Positions 8,938 to 18,539 of a DNA stretch of 64,000 nucleotides are shown one piece after another (positions within the stretch are counted from its first letter, which is position 1; every line of letters begins with the position of its first letter). Position numbers and translations under genes: made by a program. Under the pieces are notes generated by a model. The model was given only the letters and a program-made list of their open reading frames with translations, had not been told where the DNA came from and did no database searches. Source of the DNA: Acidovorax delafieldii (GTDB lineage Bacteria; Pseudomonadota; Gammaproteobacteria; Burkholderiales; Burkholderiaceae_C). The stretch covers positions 62,001-126,000 of the forward strand of contig DFQQ01000023.1 in NCBI GenBank assembly GCA_002377855.1. The letters are read 5' to 3'.

Positions 8938-9109
8938 GCAGGCCTGCGGAGTTGGAAGAAAAGGCGCGATTTTAGGCGGCGCGCGTGACAAGCCCGCATA
9001 ACCAAGGGCTAACCCCATGCCGGATTACCCTTTGTGAGTCAGTAGCATGTAAGTGCCGCAGCTGAAAGTACGCGCCAATTCTTATTCCAATGACCCAGGA
9101 GACAACACC

Positions 9110-11104
9110 ATGAGTGCGACGACATCCGCTATTGAGTCCGTGTTGGTGGAAAACCGCGTGTTTCCCCCGTCTGACGCCATCGTCAAGGCGGCACGCATTT
9201 CCGGTATGGCCGCGTATGAAGCGCTGTGCAAGGAGGCGGAGGCCGACTTTGAGGGTTTCTGGGCCAAGCAGGCCCGGGCCAACGTGCAGTGGTCCAAGCC
9301 TTTCACCCGCACTCTGGATGAGACGAATGCCCCGTTTTTTCGGTGGTTTGACGATGGCGAGCTCAACGCCAGCGCCAATTGCCTCGACAAGCACATTGGA
9401 ACCGCTACCGAAAACAAGACCGCCATCATTTTCGAGGCGGACGACGGTAGCGTCACCCAGATCACTTACAAGGAATTGCTGGCCCGCGTGAGCCAGTTCG
9501 CCAATGCGCTCAAGGCCCACGGCGTGGTGAAGGGCGATCGCGTGCTGATCTACATGCCGATGACCATCGAGGGCGTCATTGCCATGCAGGCCTGCGCCCG
9601 CATTGGTGCCACACACAGCGTGGTGTTTGGCGGCTTCAGCGCCAAAGCTGTGCATGAGCGGATCATCGACGCTGGCGCCGTAGCGGTGATCACGGCCAAT
9701 TTCCAGATGCGCGGTGGCAAGGAATTGCCCCTCAAATCCATTATTGACGAAGCCCTGGCCATGGGCGGCTGTGACACCATCCGCACTGTATTCGTGTACG
9801 AACGCACGGCTTCTGCGTGCAATATGGTGGCTGGGCGCGACAAGACCTTTGCCGAAGCACTGGCGGGCCAAAGCACCGAATGCGCCCCCGTTGCCGTGGG
9901 GGCTGAGCACCCGCTGTTCATCCTCTACACCAGTGGCTCCACCGGCAAGCCCAAGGGCGTGCAGCACAGCACCGGCGGCTACCTGCTGTGGGCAAAGATG
10001 ACCATGGACTGGACGTTTGACCTGCGCGCGGACGACGTGTTCTGGTGCACCGCCGACATTGGCTGGATCACAGGCCACACCTACGTCGCTTACGGTCCGC
10101 TGGCAGCGGGCGCCACGCAGATCATCTTTGAAGGCATTCCCACCTTCCCCAACGCGGGGCGCTTCTGGCAGATGATTGAGCGCCACAAGTGCACCATCTT
10201 CTACACCGCTCCCACGGCCATCCGCTCTCTCATCAAGGCGGCTGAGGCCGACCAAGCGGTACACCCTGCACGATCCGACCTGTCGAGCCTGCGCATCCTG
10301 GGCAGTGTGGGGGAGCCCATCAACCCCGAAGCCTGGATGTGGTACCACAAGAACGTGGGTGGAGAGCGTTGCCCCATCGTGGACACCTTCTGGCAGACTG
10401 AAACTGGCGGCCACGTCATCACCCCGCTGCCCGGCGCCACGCCGTTGGTGCCCGGCAGCTGCACATTGCCGCTGCCTGGCATCACGGCCGCCATCGTGGA
10501 CGAAATGGGCAATGACGTCGCCAACGGCTCGGGTGGCATTCTGGTCATCAAGCGCCCGTGGCCCAGCATGATCCGCACCATTTGGAACGACCCTGAGCGT
10601 TTCAAGAAGAGCTACTTTCCAGAAGAGCTCAAAGGCTATTACCTGGCGGGCGACGGCGCAGTGCGCAGTGCCGACCGGGGCTACTTCCGCATCACCGGCC
10701 GCATTGACGACGTGCTGAACGTGTCTGGCCACCGCATGGGCACGATGGAGATCGAGTCTGCCCTGGTGGCCAAGACCGACCTGGTGGCTGAGGCCGCCGT
10801 GGTGGGTCGCCCGGACGACGTGACGGGCGAGGCGATCTGCGCTTTCGTGGTGCTCAAGCGCTCGCGTCCGACCGGTGAAGAGGCCAAGCAGATCGCCAAC
10901 GAACTGCGCAACTGGGTTGCCAAGGAAATCGGACCCATTGCCAAGCCCAAGGACATCCGCTTTGGTGACAACCTGCCCAAGACCCGCAGCGGCAAGATCA
11001 TGCGGCGCCTGTTGCGCAGCATCGCCAAGGGTGAGTCGATCACCCAGGACACCAGCACGCTGGAGAATCCAGCCATCCTCGACCAGCTTTCGCAAACCAA
11101 TTAA
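9110..11104 (+). CDS. acs: acetyl-CoA synthetase
   Basis: Activates acetate to acetyl-CoA via acetyl-AMP in the cytosol. 664 residues from ATG 9110, which has AGGAG eight bases upstream. ANL-superfamily motifs: YTSGSTGKPKGVQH near residue 270, DTFWQTETGG near 425, YLAGDGA, SGHRMGTMEIES near 545 (hinge region) and TRSGKIMRR near 625, the site of regulatory lysine acetylation in the family. Followed by a clear terminator. Confidence 0.97.
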   Translation: MSATTSAIESVLVENRVFPPSDAIVKAARISGMAAYEALCKEAEADFEGFWAKQARANVQWSKPFTRTLDETNAPFFRWFDDGELNASANCLDKHIGTATENKTAIIFEADDGSVTQITYKELLARVSQFANALKAHGVVKGDRVLIYMPMTIEGVIAMQACARIGATHSVVFGGFSAKAVHERIIDAGAVAVITANFQMRGGKELPLKSIIDEALAMGGCDTIRTVFVYERTASACNMVAGRDKTFAEALAGQSTECAPVAVGAEHPLFILYTSGSTGKPKGVQHSTGGYLLWAKMTMDWTFDLRADDVFWCTADIGWITGHTYVAYGPLAAGATQIIFEGIPTFPNAGRFWQMIERHKCTIFYTAPTAIRSLIKAAEADQAVHPARSDLSSLRILGSVGEPINPEAWMWYHKNVGGERCPIVDTFWQTETGGHVITPLPGATPLVPGSCTLPLPGITAAIVDEMGNDVANGSGGILVIKRPWPSMIRTIWNDPERFKKSYFPEELKGYYLAGDGAVRSADRGYFRITGRIDDVLNVSGHRMGTMEIESALVAKTDLVAEAAVVGRPDDVTGEAICAFVVLKRSRPTGEEAKQIANELRNWVAKEIGPIAKPKDIRFGDNLPKTRSGKIMRRLLRSIAKGESITQDTSTLENPAILDQLSQTN

Positions 11105-11126
11105 CCGCTCAACTTCCGCCTTCGAA

Positions 11127-11154
11127 AGCGCCTGACAGCCAGGCGCTTTTTTAT
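11127..11154 (+). terminator. intrinsic terminator of acs
   Basis: AGCGCCTG, loop ACAGC, CAGGCGCT, then TTTTTTAT; starts 22 bases after the acs stop. Confidence 0.9.
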
Positions 11155-11451
11155 TTCTTGCCTTTGGAGAAGGGGGTACTTCGGTTCTCCAGCGCGCGGG
11201 TCTGCTTTTTGTAGGATGTGGCCGCTACTTCGTTCCCGCGCAGTTTCAGGAGAGGTAGTTAGGGTACAAACGCCTCTCTCTCTGTCGGGGTTCCACGTGC
11301 ATGAGGGGGTGGCTGATGATGCCGTTCTTCGCACATCGGTTTTGCAGGTCGGAGCAGTTTGCACCGACCGTGCTGGATGAGACCTTAAACGCCCATAGGC
11401 TGAGTCTGGGGCTGAGACTTTGGCGGAGCGTGTGTTTACGAAAGGACTTTT
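11155..11451. other. intergenic stretch with no recognised feature
   Basis: About 300 bases between the acs terminator and the LapA-like gene. I see no RNA gene or convincing coding frame; an open frame in another phase overlaps the next gene but lacks family features. The promoter of the LapA-like gene presumably lies here. Confidence 0.4.
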
Positions 11452-11916
11452 ATGAAAATGCTATCCACACTTTTGCTGTTAATCATCGTGGCAATTGCGG
11501 GCCTTGCGGTGCTCAACTGGGACGCACTTTCAGTGGTGAACGAGGTATCCGTGGGGCTTGCGACTTTCGATGCTCCCTTGGGACTGCTCATGCTGGGGCT
11601 TACCGCATTGCTGGCCGTATTGCTGGTTGCCTACGTGGTGTCGCTGCAGGGCTCCGTGCTGCTCGAAACGCGGCGGCACACCAAGGAAATGCAGGCTCAA
11701 CGAGAGTTGGCGGACAAAGCAGAGGCTTCGCGTTTTACCGAACTGCGCGCTTTCCTGGAGCATCAGCACACGCAGGGCCATTCAGCATTGTTGAATCGTC
11801 TGGACAACATGGAAACCCGGCTTGCTGCGCGAGCCCAAGAGTCCGACAACACCACGGCGGCCTATGTGGGGCATCTGGAGCAACGGCTGATGGGGACAAG
11901 CGACCCCCTGGTGTAG
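11452..11916 (+). CDS. LapA-domain-like inner membrane protein
   Basis: 154 residues from ATG 11452, preceded by AAAGGA. Two membrane segments (residues about 4-24 and 44-66) enclose a short loop with LNWDALSVV, followed by a cytoplasmic coiled-coil tail rich in E, R, Q and A. This matches the lipopolysaccharide assembly protein A (DUF1049) plan: two helices plus coiled coil. The N-W at the end of helix 1 is typical of that domain. Exact role not shown. Confidence 0.65.
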   Translation: MKMLSTLLLLIIVAIAGLAVLNWDALSVVNEVSVGLATFDAPLGLLMLGLTALLAVLLVAYVVSLQGSVLLETRRHTKEMQAQRELADKAEASRFTELRAFLEHQHTQGHSALLNRLDNMETRLAARAQESDNTTAAYVGHLEQRLMGTSDPLV

Positions 11917-12100
11917 CACTGCCACTCGCCAAGGAAGGCGCTGGTGATGCTGAAACGATGGTGCGGCCGCAGGGGGCGGCGCACCGCCGCTGTGATGCCA
12001 CTGGTTTCACCATCGCCGGGTACCGGCGGGTAATGAGAAAACGCGCTGGGCTTGAACGCGACGCAGTGAAGAGGCACCAACCCGGCAGCACCAACAAAAA

Positions 12101-12134
12101 AGCCGCCCGACCCTAAGGTCGGCGGCTTTTTGCT
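12101..12134. terminator. bidirectional terminator after the cytochrome c gene
   Basis: AGCCGCC(C)GACC, loop CTAA, GGTCGGCGGCT with an A-run before and a T-run after, so it can stop transcription from both sides. It ends about 40 bases from the cytochrome stop codon. Confidence 0.85.
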
Positions 12135-12173
12135 TTACAGGCCAGAAGGCCTGCCGCTGGCTACGGCAGCGGA

Positions 12174-12479
12174 TTACTTCTGGGCCAGAACCCAGGCAGC
12201 CAGTTTCTTGGCTTCGGCTTCGTTGACTTGGGCGTTGGCTGGCATGGGCACAGGGCCCCACACGCCAGAGCCACCCTTGATGATCTTGGTGGCCAGCTTG
12301 TCCACTGCGTCTTTCTGACCGGCGTATTTGGCGGCGACGTCCTTGTAGGAAGGGCCCACCAGCTTCTTGTCTGTCGCGTGGCAAGCCATGCAGTTCTTGG
12401 AAGTTGCCAAGGCTTGGTCAGCCATGGCGGGAGCTGCAACAGCAAGCGTCATGGCGATAGTGATCAGGGCACGTTTCAT
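12174..12479 (-). CDS. small class I cytochrome c (c-551/c-552 type)
   Basis: 101 residues with a cleavable signal peptide (MKRALITIAMTLAVAAPAMA, then DQALA) and one haem site CMACH near residue 30. The axial Met is probably the one in PVPMPAN near residue 79. The mature protein of about 80 residues fits a periplasmic electron carrier of the c-551 family that feeds terminal oxidases or denitrification enzymes. It stands alone, about 30 kb from the cbb3 oxidase genes. GTGGGTTTTCC upstream gives no strong ribosome site. Confidence 0.9.
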   Translation of the reverse strand: MKRALITIAMTLAVAAPAMADQALATSKNCMACHATDKKLVGPSYKDVAAKYAGQKDAVDKLATKIIKGGSGVWGPVPMPANAQVNEAEAKKLAAWVLAQK

Positions 12480-12596
12480 GGTGGGTTTTCCTGTGGTTGG
12501 GTTACAGTTATTTAAACGCGATTGTAGTGACGTGCGTTGACCGCTGGTTGTCTTTGGTCAACGAATACGGTTCACATATTTATTGAGGGGCTCACT

Positions 12597-12839
12597 ATGT
12601 ATCTTTTAGGCATTTCGCTTCTGTTGCTGTTGCTCAAGTACATGGAAGTCGGGCCCGTTGCCACGTGGTCGTGGTGGGTGATTGTCGGCTCCTTCGGCGC
12701 CACTGCGGCGTGGTGGTGGTGGGCAGACGCCACGGGCTACACCAAGCGCAAGGCCATGGAGCGAATGGAACAGCGAAAACGGGACCGTATCAACAAGAAC
12801 AAGGAAGCCTTGGGTATTCGCCCCCGCAAGCCTCGCTGA
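12597..12839 (+). CDS. small Trp-rich membrane protein (TIGR04438-like)
   Basis: 80 residues from ATG 12597, which has GAGGGG seven bases upstream. One or two hydrophobic segments (MYLLGISLLLLLLKYM, then SWWVIVGSFGATAAWWWWAD), followed by a strongly basic tail KRKAMERMEQRKRDRINKNK. The tryptophan cluster and basic tail match a small family I recall from Burkholderiales. Function unknown. Confidence 0.75.
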   Translation: MYLLGISLLLLLLKYMEVGPVATWSWWVIVGSFGATAAWWWWADATGYTKRKAMERMEQRKRDRINKNKEALGIRPRKPR

Positions 12840-13049
12840 AGCCGCTGACTGTCGCGCCCAGACCGAGGCGATCATGGTGGCGACGTGCTCATCGTGTCGC
12901 CTCGAAGGCAACTGCCATGAAAGCGCTGTTTTGGGTGGACCGTCCAAGGGTTATCCAGCGCCCCCGTGAGCGCCCTTGCTTTTCTTGCTGGGGGATAATC
13001 CACCCGCGCTTGTCTGCACCTTTCTCCCCCTACTTCATCCCACATCACG

Positions 13050-14909
13050 ATGCCCGCTTACCGCTCTAAAACTTCTACCGCTGGTCGCAACATGGCTGGT
13101 GCCCGCTCGCTGTGGCGAGCCACTGGCATGAAGGACGACGATTTCAGCAAGCCGATCATTGCGGTGGTCAACTCGTTTACGCAGTTTGTGCCCGGCCACG
13201 TTCACCTCAAGGACCTGGGCCAGCTGGTGGCGCGCGAGATCGAGGCGGCAGGTGGTGTGGCCAAGGAGTTCAACACCATTGCCGTGGACGACGGCATTGC
13301 CATGGGCCACGACGGCATGCTGTATTCGCTGCCCAGCCGCGACATCATTGCCGACTCAGTGGAATACATGGTCAACGCGCACTGCGCCGACGCCATGGTC
13401 TGCATCTCCAACTGCGACAAGATCACCCCCGGCATGCTCATGGCTGCCATGCGGCTGAATATTCCTGTGGTGTTTGTGTCTGGCGGCCCCATGGAAGCCG
13501 GCAAGGTCAAGCTGCTCAACCCCACGACCCAGAAGATCGAGTTCAAGAAACTCGACCTGATTGACGCCATGGTGATGGCGGCAGACGACAATGTGAGCGA
13601 CGAGGATGTGGCCGAAGTGGAGCGCTCTGCGTGCCCCACCTGCGGTTCCTGCTCCGGCATGTTCACCGCCAACTCCATGAACTGCCTGACCGAAGCCCTG
13701 GGCTTGTCCCTGCCTGGCAATGGCACCGTGGTGGCCACGCATGCCGACCGCGAACAACTCTTCAAGCGCGCAGGCCGCCTGGTGGTAGAGCTGTGCAAGC
13801 GCTACTACGAAGAAGACGACAGCAGCATCCTGCCGCGCTCCATGGGCTTCAAGGCGTTTGAGAATGCGATTGCACTGGACATCGCCATGGGCGGCTCCAC
13901 CAACACCATCTTGCACATTCTCGCCATTGCGCAAGAGGCCGAAATCGACTTCACGATGGCCGACATCGACCGCATGTCCAAGATCGTGCCGCAGCTGTGC
14001 AAGGTTGCGCCCAACACCAACAAGTACCACATTGAAGACGTGCACCGCGCGGGCGGCATCATGGGCATTTTGGGCGAGCTGGACCGCGCAGGCCGTCTGC
14101 ACACTGATGTGCCCACCGTGCACAGCAAGACCATGAAAGACGCGCTGGACCAGTGGGACATTGCCCGCAACCCGTCTGACACGGTCAAGACCTTCTACAT
14201 GGCCGGCCCCGGCGGCATTCCTACGCAAGTCGCATTCAGCCAGGCCGCACGCTGGCCCAGCTTGGACACCGACCGCTCTGAGGGCTGCATCCGCTCGATC
14301 GAGCATGCCTTCAGCAAAGAAGGCGGCTTGGCCGTGCTGGTGGGCAACATCGCGCTGAACGGTTGCGTTGTTAAAACAGCAGGCGTGGACGACAGCCTGC
14401 TCGTGTTCGAAGGCCCCGCCCATGTGGTCGAGTCGCAGGACGAAGCCGTTGCCAATATCCTGGCCGACAAGGTCAAGGCGGGCGACGTGGTCATCGTGCG
14501 TTACGAAGGCCCCAAGGGCGGCCCCGGCATGCAAGAAATGCTGTACCCCACCAGCTACATCAAGTCCAAGGGCCTGGGCAAAGCCTGCGCGCTGCTGACC
14601 GACGGCCGCTTCTCGGGCGGTACCTCGGGCCTGTCCATCGGGCACGCATCGCCCGAAGCCGCTGCCGGTGGTGCCATCGGCCTGGTCCGCAATGGCGACC
14701 GCATCCGCATCGATATTCCCAACCGCAGCATCAACGTGCTGGTGTCTGACGAAGAGCTGGCAGCGCGGCGTGTGGAGCAGGACAAGCTGGGATGGAAGCC
14801 CGCGCAGCCCCGCCCCCGCAAGGTGTCTGCCGCACTCAAGGCCTATGCCAAGCTGGTCATGTCGGCCGACAAGGGCGCGGTGCGCGATCTGTCGTTGCTC
14901 GACGACTAA
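13050..14909 (+). CDS. ilvD: dihydroxy-acid dehydratase
   Basis: Penultimate step of valine and isoleucine synthesis: dehydrates 2,3-dihydroxy acids to 2-keto acids with an Fe-S cluster. 619 residues. Seen: NCDKITPGM near residue 122 (cluster Cys), CPTCGSCSGMFTANSMNC near 195 (further cluster cysteines) and GRFSGGTSGLSIGH near 520. Only this ilv gene is present here, so it is a single-gene unit followed by a terminator. Confidence 0.97.
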   Translation: MPAYRSKTSTAGRNMAGARSLWRATGMKDDDFSKPIIAVVNSFTQFVPGHVHLKDLGQLVAREIEAAGGVAKEFNTIAVDDGIAMGHDGMLYSLPSRDIIADSVEYMVNAHCADAMVCISNCDKITPGMLMAAMRLNIPVVFVSGGPMEAGKVKLLNPTTQKIEFKKLDLIDAMVMAADDNVSDEDVAEVERSACPTCGSCSGMFTANSMNCLTEALGLSLPGNGTVVATHADREQLFKRAGRLVVELCKRYYEEDDSSILPRSMGFKAFENAIALDIAMGGSTNTILHILAIAQEAEIDFTMADIDRMSKIVPQLCKVAPNTNKYHIEDVHRAGGIMGILGELDRAGRLHTDVPTVHSKTMKDALDQWDIARNPSDTVKTFYMAGPGGIPTQVAFSQAARWPSLDTDRSEGCIRSIEHAFSKEGGLAVLVGNIALNGCVVKTAGVDDSLLVFEGPAHVVESQDEAVANILADKVKAGDVVIVRYEGPKGGPGMQEMLYPTSYIKSKGLGKACALLTDGRFSGGTSGLSIGHASPEAAAGGAIGLVRNGDRIRIDIPNRSINVLVSDEELAARRVEQDKLGWKPAQPRPRKVSAALKAYAKLVMSADKGAVRDLSLLDD

Positions 14910-14990
14910 GACGCCCCCCTTCCACGCGACGCCTCGCTGCGGCACCCCGTGATTCTGGGCTGCAGCCCCCAGGCGGAGCAGGGCACAAAA

Positions 14991-15025
14991 AAGCCGCCAA
15001 GCATTGCTGTTTGGCGGCTTTTTGT
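14991..15025. terminator. terminator after ilvD
   Basis: AGCCGCCAAGCA...TGTTTGGCGGCT with A-runs upstream and TTTTTGT downstream; 80 bases after the ilvD stop. Symmetric enough to work for the converging bacterioferritin gene too. Confidence 0.85.
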
Positions 15026-15030
15026 ATTGC

Positions 15031-15083
15031 ATTGCTATATTTTTAATAGCTGCCGGCGCATGATTTAATTGCGCTGGAGGCCT
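15031..15083 (+). repeat. dispersed palindromic repeat, copy 2
   Basis: ATTGCTATATTTTTAATAGC, then TGCCGGCGCA, a short AT loop, TGCGCTGGAGGCC. The same plan as the other copies: AT-rich GATAGCT-like head, GGCGC, loop, GCGCT, GAGGCC tail. Between convergent ilvD and bfr. Confidence 0.75.
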
Positions 15084-15138
15084 ATTGGGCCTATATTTTT
15101 GCCTGCGGGGTCCTGCAGTGGGGCTCGCCCCGTGCAGT

Positions 15139-15615
15139 TCAGGTGGCTGGGCGTGACTGGCTCTGCAGGTAGTTGGGCAGGCCCATCTTCTCGATCAGCC
15201 CCAACTGCTTTTCCAGCCAATAGGCATGGTCTTCCTCGGTGTCGCGCAGCTGGGCCAGCAGCAGGTCGCGGCTGACGTAGTCGCGCACGCTTTCGCACAG
15301 CTCCATGCCTTTTTGCAGGGCGTCGCGCACTTCGTATTCCACGGCCAGGTCTTTTTGCAGCATCTCCACCACCGTGGTGCCGTGCGTGAACGGCTGGGGC
15401 CGCATGTCAGGCATGCCGCCTAAAAAGAGGATGCGGCGCAGCAGCGCGTCGGCGTGCTGGGTTTCTTCCTGCATTTCGTGGTCCAGCCGCTCGTACATCT
15501 TGACCAGGCCCTGGTCTTCGTAGATGCGCGAGTGGATGAAATACTGGTCGCGCGCAGCCAGCTCGCCGCGCAGCAGGTTTTTGAAATATTCGATGACTTG
15601 TGGGTTTCCCTGCAT
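15139..15615 (-). CDS. bfr: bacterioferritin
   Basis: Iron storage and detoxification by a 24-mer with a ferroxidase centre. 158 residues from ATG 15615 (MQGNPQVIEYFKNLL); the frame is open to 15780 but the family start is here. Seen: ELAARDQYFIHSRIYEDQG (ferroxidase Glu), MYERLDHEMQEETQHAD (Glu and His ligands; Met for haem nearby), DTEEDHAYWLEKQL (second Glu pair and His). Iron uptake genes follow on the same strand, but upstream of it in direction of transcription. Confidence 0.95.
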   Translation of the reverse strand: MQGNPQVIEYFKNLLRGELAARDQYFIHSRIYEDQGLVKMYERLDHEMQEETQHADALLRRILFLGGMPDMRPQPFTHGTTVVEMLQKDLAVEYEVRDALQKGMELCESVRDYVSRDLLLAQLRDTEEDHAYWLEKQLGLIEKMGLPNYLQSQSRPAT

Positions 15616-15858
15616 GGTGCATTCCGTTCTTCTAAGGCAGGGAGTATCGCGCCCCCGCGGCACCTGTGCGGACGCATAACCCCGCATGCCGCTTTGCATG
15701 CGAACGGGGTTGATTTGCGCTTGCGTTGCAACCCGGCCCACCTGCCTGCGCCGGCGGCGATTGCAAGCTAACGCGGGCACTGCCGGGGCGGATACCCTGG
15801 GTCAAGCGCCGCTCGCGCCCGCTGAGAACAGCCGGGCGGACCGGTCAGCGGCACCGTC

Positions 15859-18303
15859 TTAAAAGTCGATGGCGGCCGACAGCATCAGCGTGCGTGGCGC
15901 ACCCACCGTCACGTAGCCCGAGGCCGTCACCCAGTAGGCCATGTCCGCCACGTTCTCCAGATTGGCCCGGAACACCACGGCCTTGCCTGCTACCTTGGTG
16001 GCGTAGCGCGCGCCAATGTCCAGGCGCGTCCAGGCGGGCATGCGCAAGGTGTTGGCTGCGTCGTAGTACATGGCAGAGGTGTTGATCACCCGGCCGTTCA
16101 GGCTCAGGCCCGGCACCCAGGGGGTGTCCCAGTCCAGCCCCAGGTTGAAGGTGCGGTCGGGCACGCCGGTGGCGTCGTTGCCCTGGTTCACGCCGCCCTG
16201 GGTTTTGGCCATCTTGGCATCGTTGAACGAGGCGCTGGCCATGGCCCGCAGGCCGCGCTGCAGTTCGCCATAGGCCGTCAGTTCCAGGCCCCGGTTGCGC
16301 TGCTCGCCGCCGTAGCTGTAGATGTTGGTGACGGGGTCGGTGACGGCGTTGGGCTTGGTGATTTGGTACAGGGCCGCCTGCGTGGTCAGGCTGCCCCAGT
16401 CTGCTTTTACGCCTACTTCGTATTGCTTGGTTTTTTGCGGCGCAAACACCTCGCCCCGGTTGGCCGTGCTGGCGCCCGCAATACCGCCAGCTGCCAGGCC
16501 CGCTGTGTAGTTGCCATACACCGAGATGTTCTTTTGCGGCTTGAACACCAGCCCCACCAGCGGCGTCATGGTGCTGGCCTTGTAGGGGGTGGAACCGTTC
16601 ACGCTCTTTTGGTGGATGGTCTGGTCGCGCAGGCCCAGCGTGGCCAAAAAGCGGTTGTTGAAGAACGCCAAGGTGTCGGCCACGGCAATGCTGGACTGCG
16701 ACAGGTCAGCCGTCTTGCTGGGCGCGCCACGCGCAAAGTCAATGGTGGGCAGCGGGGCGGGGCGGTAGATGTTCGAGGCCACGGTGGCAGACGTCAGGCC
16801 ATAAAAGTAGCCGCTCTCACGCGCCATGGTGTTGGCCGATACCACCAGCGTGTGGCGCACATTGCCTGTCTGGAAGCGCGTGCGCAGGCCCACATCGGCC
16901 GATGTGGTCTGGTTGTATTCGTCGTAGTAGCCGTTGGCCACGGTGAAGTTGCCCAGCGCATCAATGCGCCGCATGGCGGTGGGGAAGTGCTGGTTGCTTT
17001 TCACATCGCTGTAGCCCACCGCGCCATAGGCCGTGGTGCGGTCGTTGATGTCGTATTCCAGGCGCGAGATCACGGTCTTGGCCTTGTCCGTCAGCTCGGT
17101 GCCGGGGTACAGCGTGGTGCGGTTGTCAGGCGCCGCAGGCACCTGGGTAATGCCTGCCAGGAAGGCGCTTTGCGCACGGAACTCCGTCGTTTTGCCGCTG
17201 CTGGTCAGCGCGTCCATCGACCAGCGCAGGCCGGCACCGGCGTAGTCCACGCCCAGCGACCCCAGCCCCACACGCTGGCGGCCGCCGTCGATGTTGCCCT
17301 CGCCATTGCGCCACACGCCGTTGGCGCGCACGCCCCACTGGTTGTCTTCGCCAAAGCGGCGGCCCACGTCCAGGTGGGTGCCCAGCTGGGCTTTGCCCAT
17401 GTAGGTGGTGGTCAGGCGCGTCAGCGGCACGTCGCTGGCGCGTTTGGTGACCACGTTGATGCTGCCGCCCACGCTGCCGCTGGGGCCAATGCCGTTGGTG
17501 AGCGAGCCAGGGCCCTTGAGCACCTCCACGCGCTCGATCATCTCCAGCGGGATGCGGGTGGACGGTGTCAGGCCAAACAGGCCGTTCATGCTGGTGTCGC
17601 GCGGCGACACGGCAAAGCCGCGAATCTGAAAGTCATCACCAAAGCCGCCCCGGGCCTGCAGTGTGCGTACCGAGGCATCGCTCATCACCACGTCCGACAC
17701 CGTCAGGCCCTGCTGGTTTTCGATCAGCTCGGCCGTGTAGTTGGTGGTGCTGAAAGGCACGTTCATCAAATCGGTTTTGCCCAAAATGCCCAGGTCGCCC
17801 CCGCGCGCAAACTGGCCGCCCGAGTAGGTCTTCTGCAAGCCGCCAATGGCTTCGGCCTCTTCAGACACCACCACCTCTGCCAGCGCCGCCTTTTGCGCAG
17901 GGGCTGCTGCGCCGCGCAGCACGTAGGCGCCATTGCCCTCGCGCACGGCGCGCCAGCCGGTGCCTTCCAGCGCCTTGGCAAAACCTGCGTCCACACCATA
18001 GTTACCTTGCAGCCCGCCAGAGCGGGCACTGCCCAGCTGTGCGGCGTCAAACGCCAGGGTCACGCCAGCCGCATGGGCGTATTGCGCCAGCACCTGGGCC
18101 AGGGGGCCCGCTTCAATCGCAAAGGACTTGGCAGCGGTCGATGTGCCCGTGGCTTCTGCCGTGGCTGCATTGCCCTGCGCGTAGGCCAGTGGCGTGAGCA
18201 GCGCAGCAGCGCTCAGCGCCGCGATTCGGGCTGCCCGGGCCATGGGGTGCAGGGCAAAGTGGGGGTGGGCGATGTGGCCGCCGTTCATTCGGGTGCGTGA
18301 CAT
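15859..18303 (-). CDS. TonB-dependent siderophore receptor with N-terminal STN signalling domain
   Basis: An outer-membrane transporter of 814 residues. In order: signal sequence ending at LAYA near residue 42; an STN (secretin and TonB N-terminus) domain at about 58-110 (FAIEAGPLAQVLAQYAHAAG), which talks to a FecR partner; a plug at about 150-290 with a TonB-box-like LAEVVVSEE stretch; and a beta-barrel ending in an aromatic residue (SAAIDF). The STN domain and the sigma/anti-sigma genes directly upstream on the same strand indicate surface-signalled autoregulation. Substrate unknown; FhuE/FpvA-like barrels bind hydroxamate or mixed siderophores. Confidence 0.92.
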   Translation of the reverse strand: MSRTRMNGGHIAHPHFALHPMARAARIAALSAAALLTPLAYAQGNAATAEATGTSTAAKSFAIEAGPLAQVLAQYAHAAGVTLAFDAAQLGSARSGGLQGNYGVDAGFAKALEGTGWRAVREGNGAYVLRGAAAPAQKAALAEVVVSEEAEAIGGLQKTYSGGQFARGGDLGILGKTDLMNVPFSTTNYTAELIENQQGLTVSDVVMSDASVRTLQARGGFGDDFQIRGFAVSPRDTSMNGLFGLTPSTRIPLEMIERVEVLKGPGSLTNGIGPSGSVGGSINVVTKRASDVPLTRLTTTYMGKAQLGTHLDVGRRFGEDNQWGVRANGVWRNGEGNIDGGRQRVGLGSLGVDYAGAGLRWSMDALTSSGKTTEFRAQSAFLAGITQVPAAPDNRTTLYPGTELTDKAKTVISRLEYDINDRTTAYGAVGYSDVKSNQHFPTAMRRIDALGNFTVANGYYDEYNQTTSADVGLRTRFQTGNVRHTLVVSANTMARESGYFYGLTSATVASNIYRPAPLPTIDFARGAPSKTADLSQSSIAVADTLAFFNNRFLATLGLRDQTIHQKSVNGSTPYKASTMTPLVGLVFKPQKNISVYGNYTAGLAAGGIAGASTANRGEVFAPQKTKQYEVGVKADWGSLTTQAALYQITKPNAVTDPVTNIYSYGGEQRNRGLELTAYGELQRGLRAMASASFNDAKMAKTQGGVNQGNDATGVPDRTFNLGLDWDTPWVPGLSLNGRVINTSAMYYDAANTLRMPAWTRLDIGARYATKVAGKAVVFRANLENVADMAYWVTASGYVTVGAPRTLMLSAAIDF

Positions 18304-18430
18304 GGAGATTCCTCAGTTCGGTGGGATGGAAAAAATTCGCTTCTTTGGTATGCCGAACGAGAGGCTCCGATCATGCAAAGGCTGTTACAAATTAAAGGCA
18401 GAAAATCAGGCGGATCGGCCCACGGATCAG

Positions 18431-18490
18431 GGTGTTTTAGGCCGCCAGCGCTTATTTATCAAGCGCTAGCAGCTACGTTATTTATAGCAA
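18431..18490 (-). repeat. dispersed palindromic repeat, copy 3
   Basis: GGCCGCCAGCGCTTATTTATCAAGCGCTAGCAGCTACG... then TTATTTATAGCA: reverse orientation of the family. It contains AGCGCTT/AAGCGCT dyads. It lies between fecR and the receptor gene. Confidence 0.8.
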
Positions 18491-18539
18491 ATTTGGCGCA
18501 GTGCGTGTTGGTTTGTAGTGGGCGAGGGGCACCAGCCGC

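Noticed and set aside
8972..11095. Long open frame (707 codons) antisense to acs
   Set aside because: It mirrors acs codon for codon, its product is Gly/His/Val-rich low-complexity sequence, and acs has complete family motifs. High-GC shadow frame.
11301..12116. 271-codon frame overlapping the LapA-like gene
   Set aside because: Different phase from the LapA-like gene, no domain, and it continues into the terminator; shadow frame.
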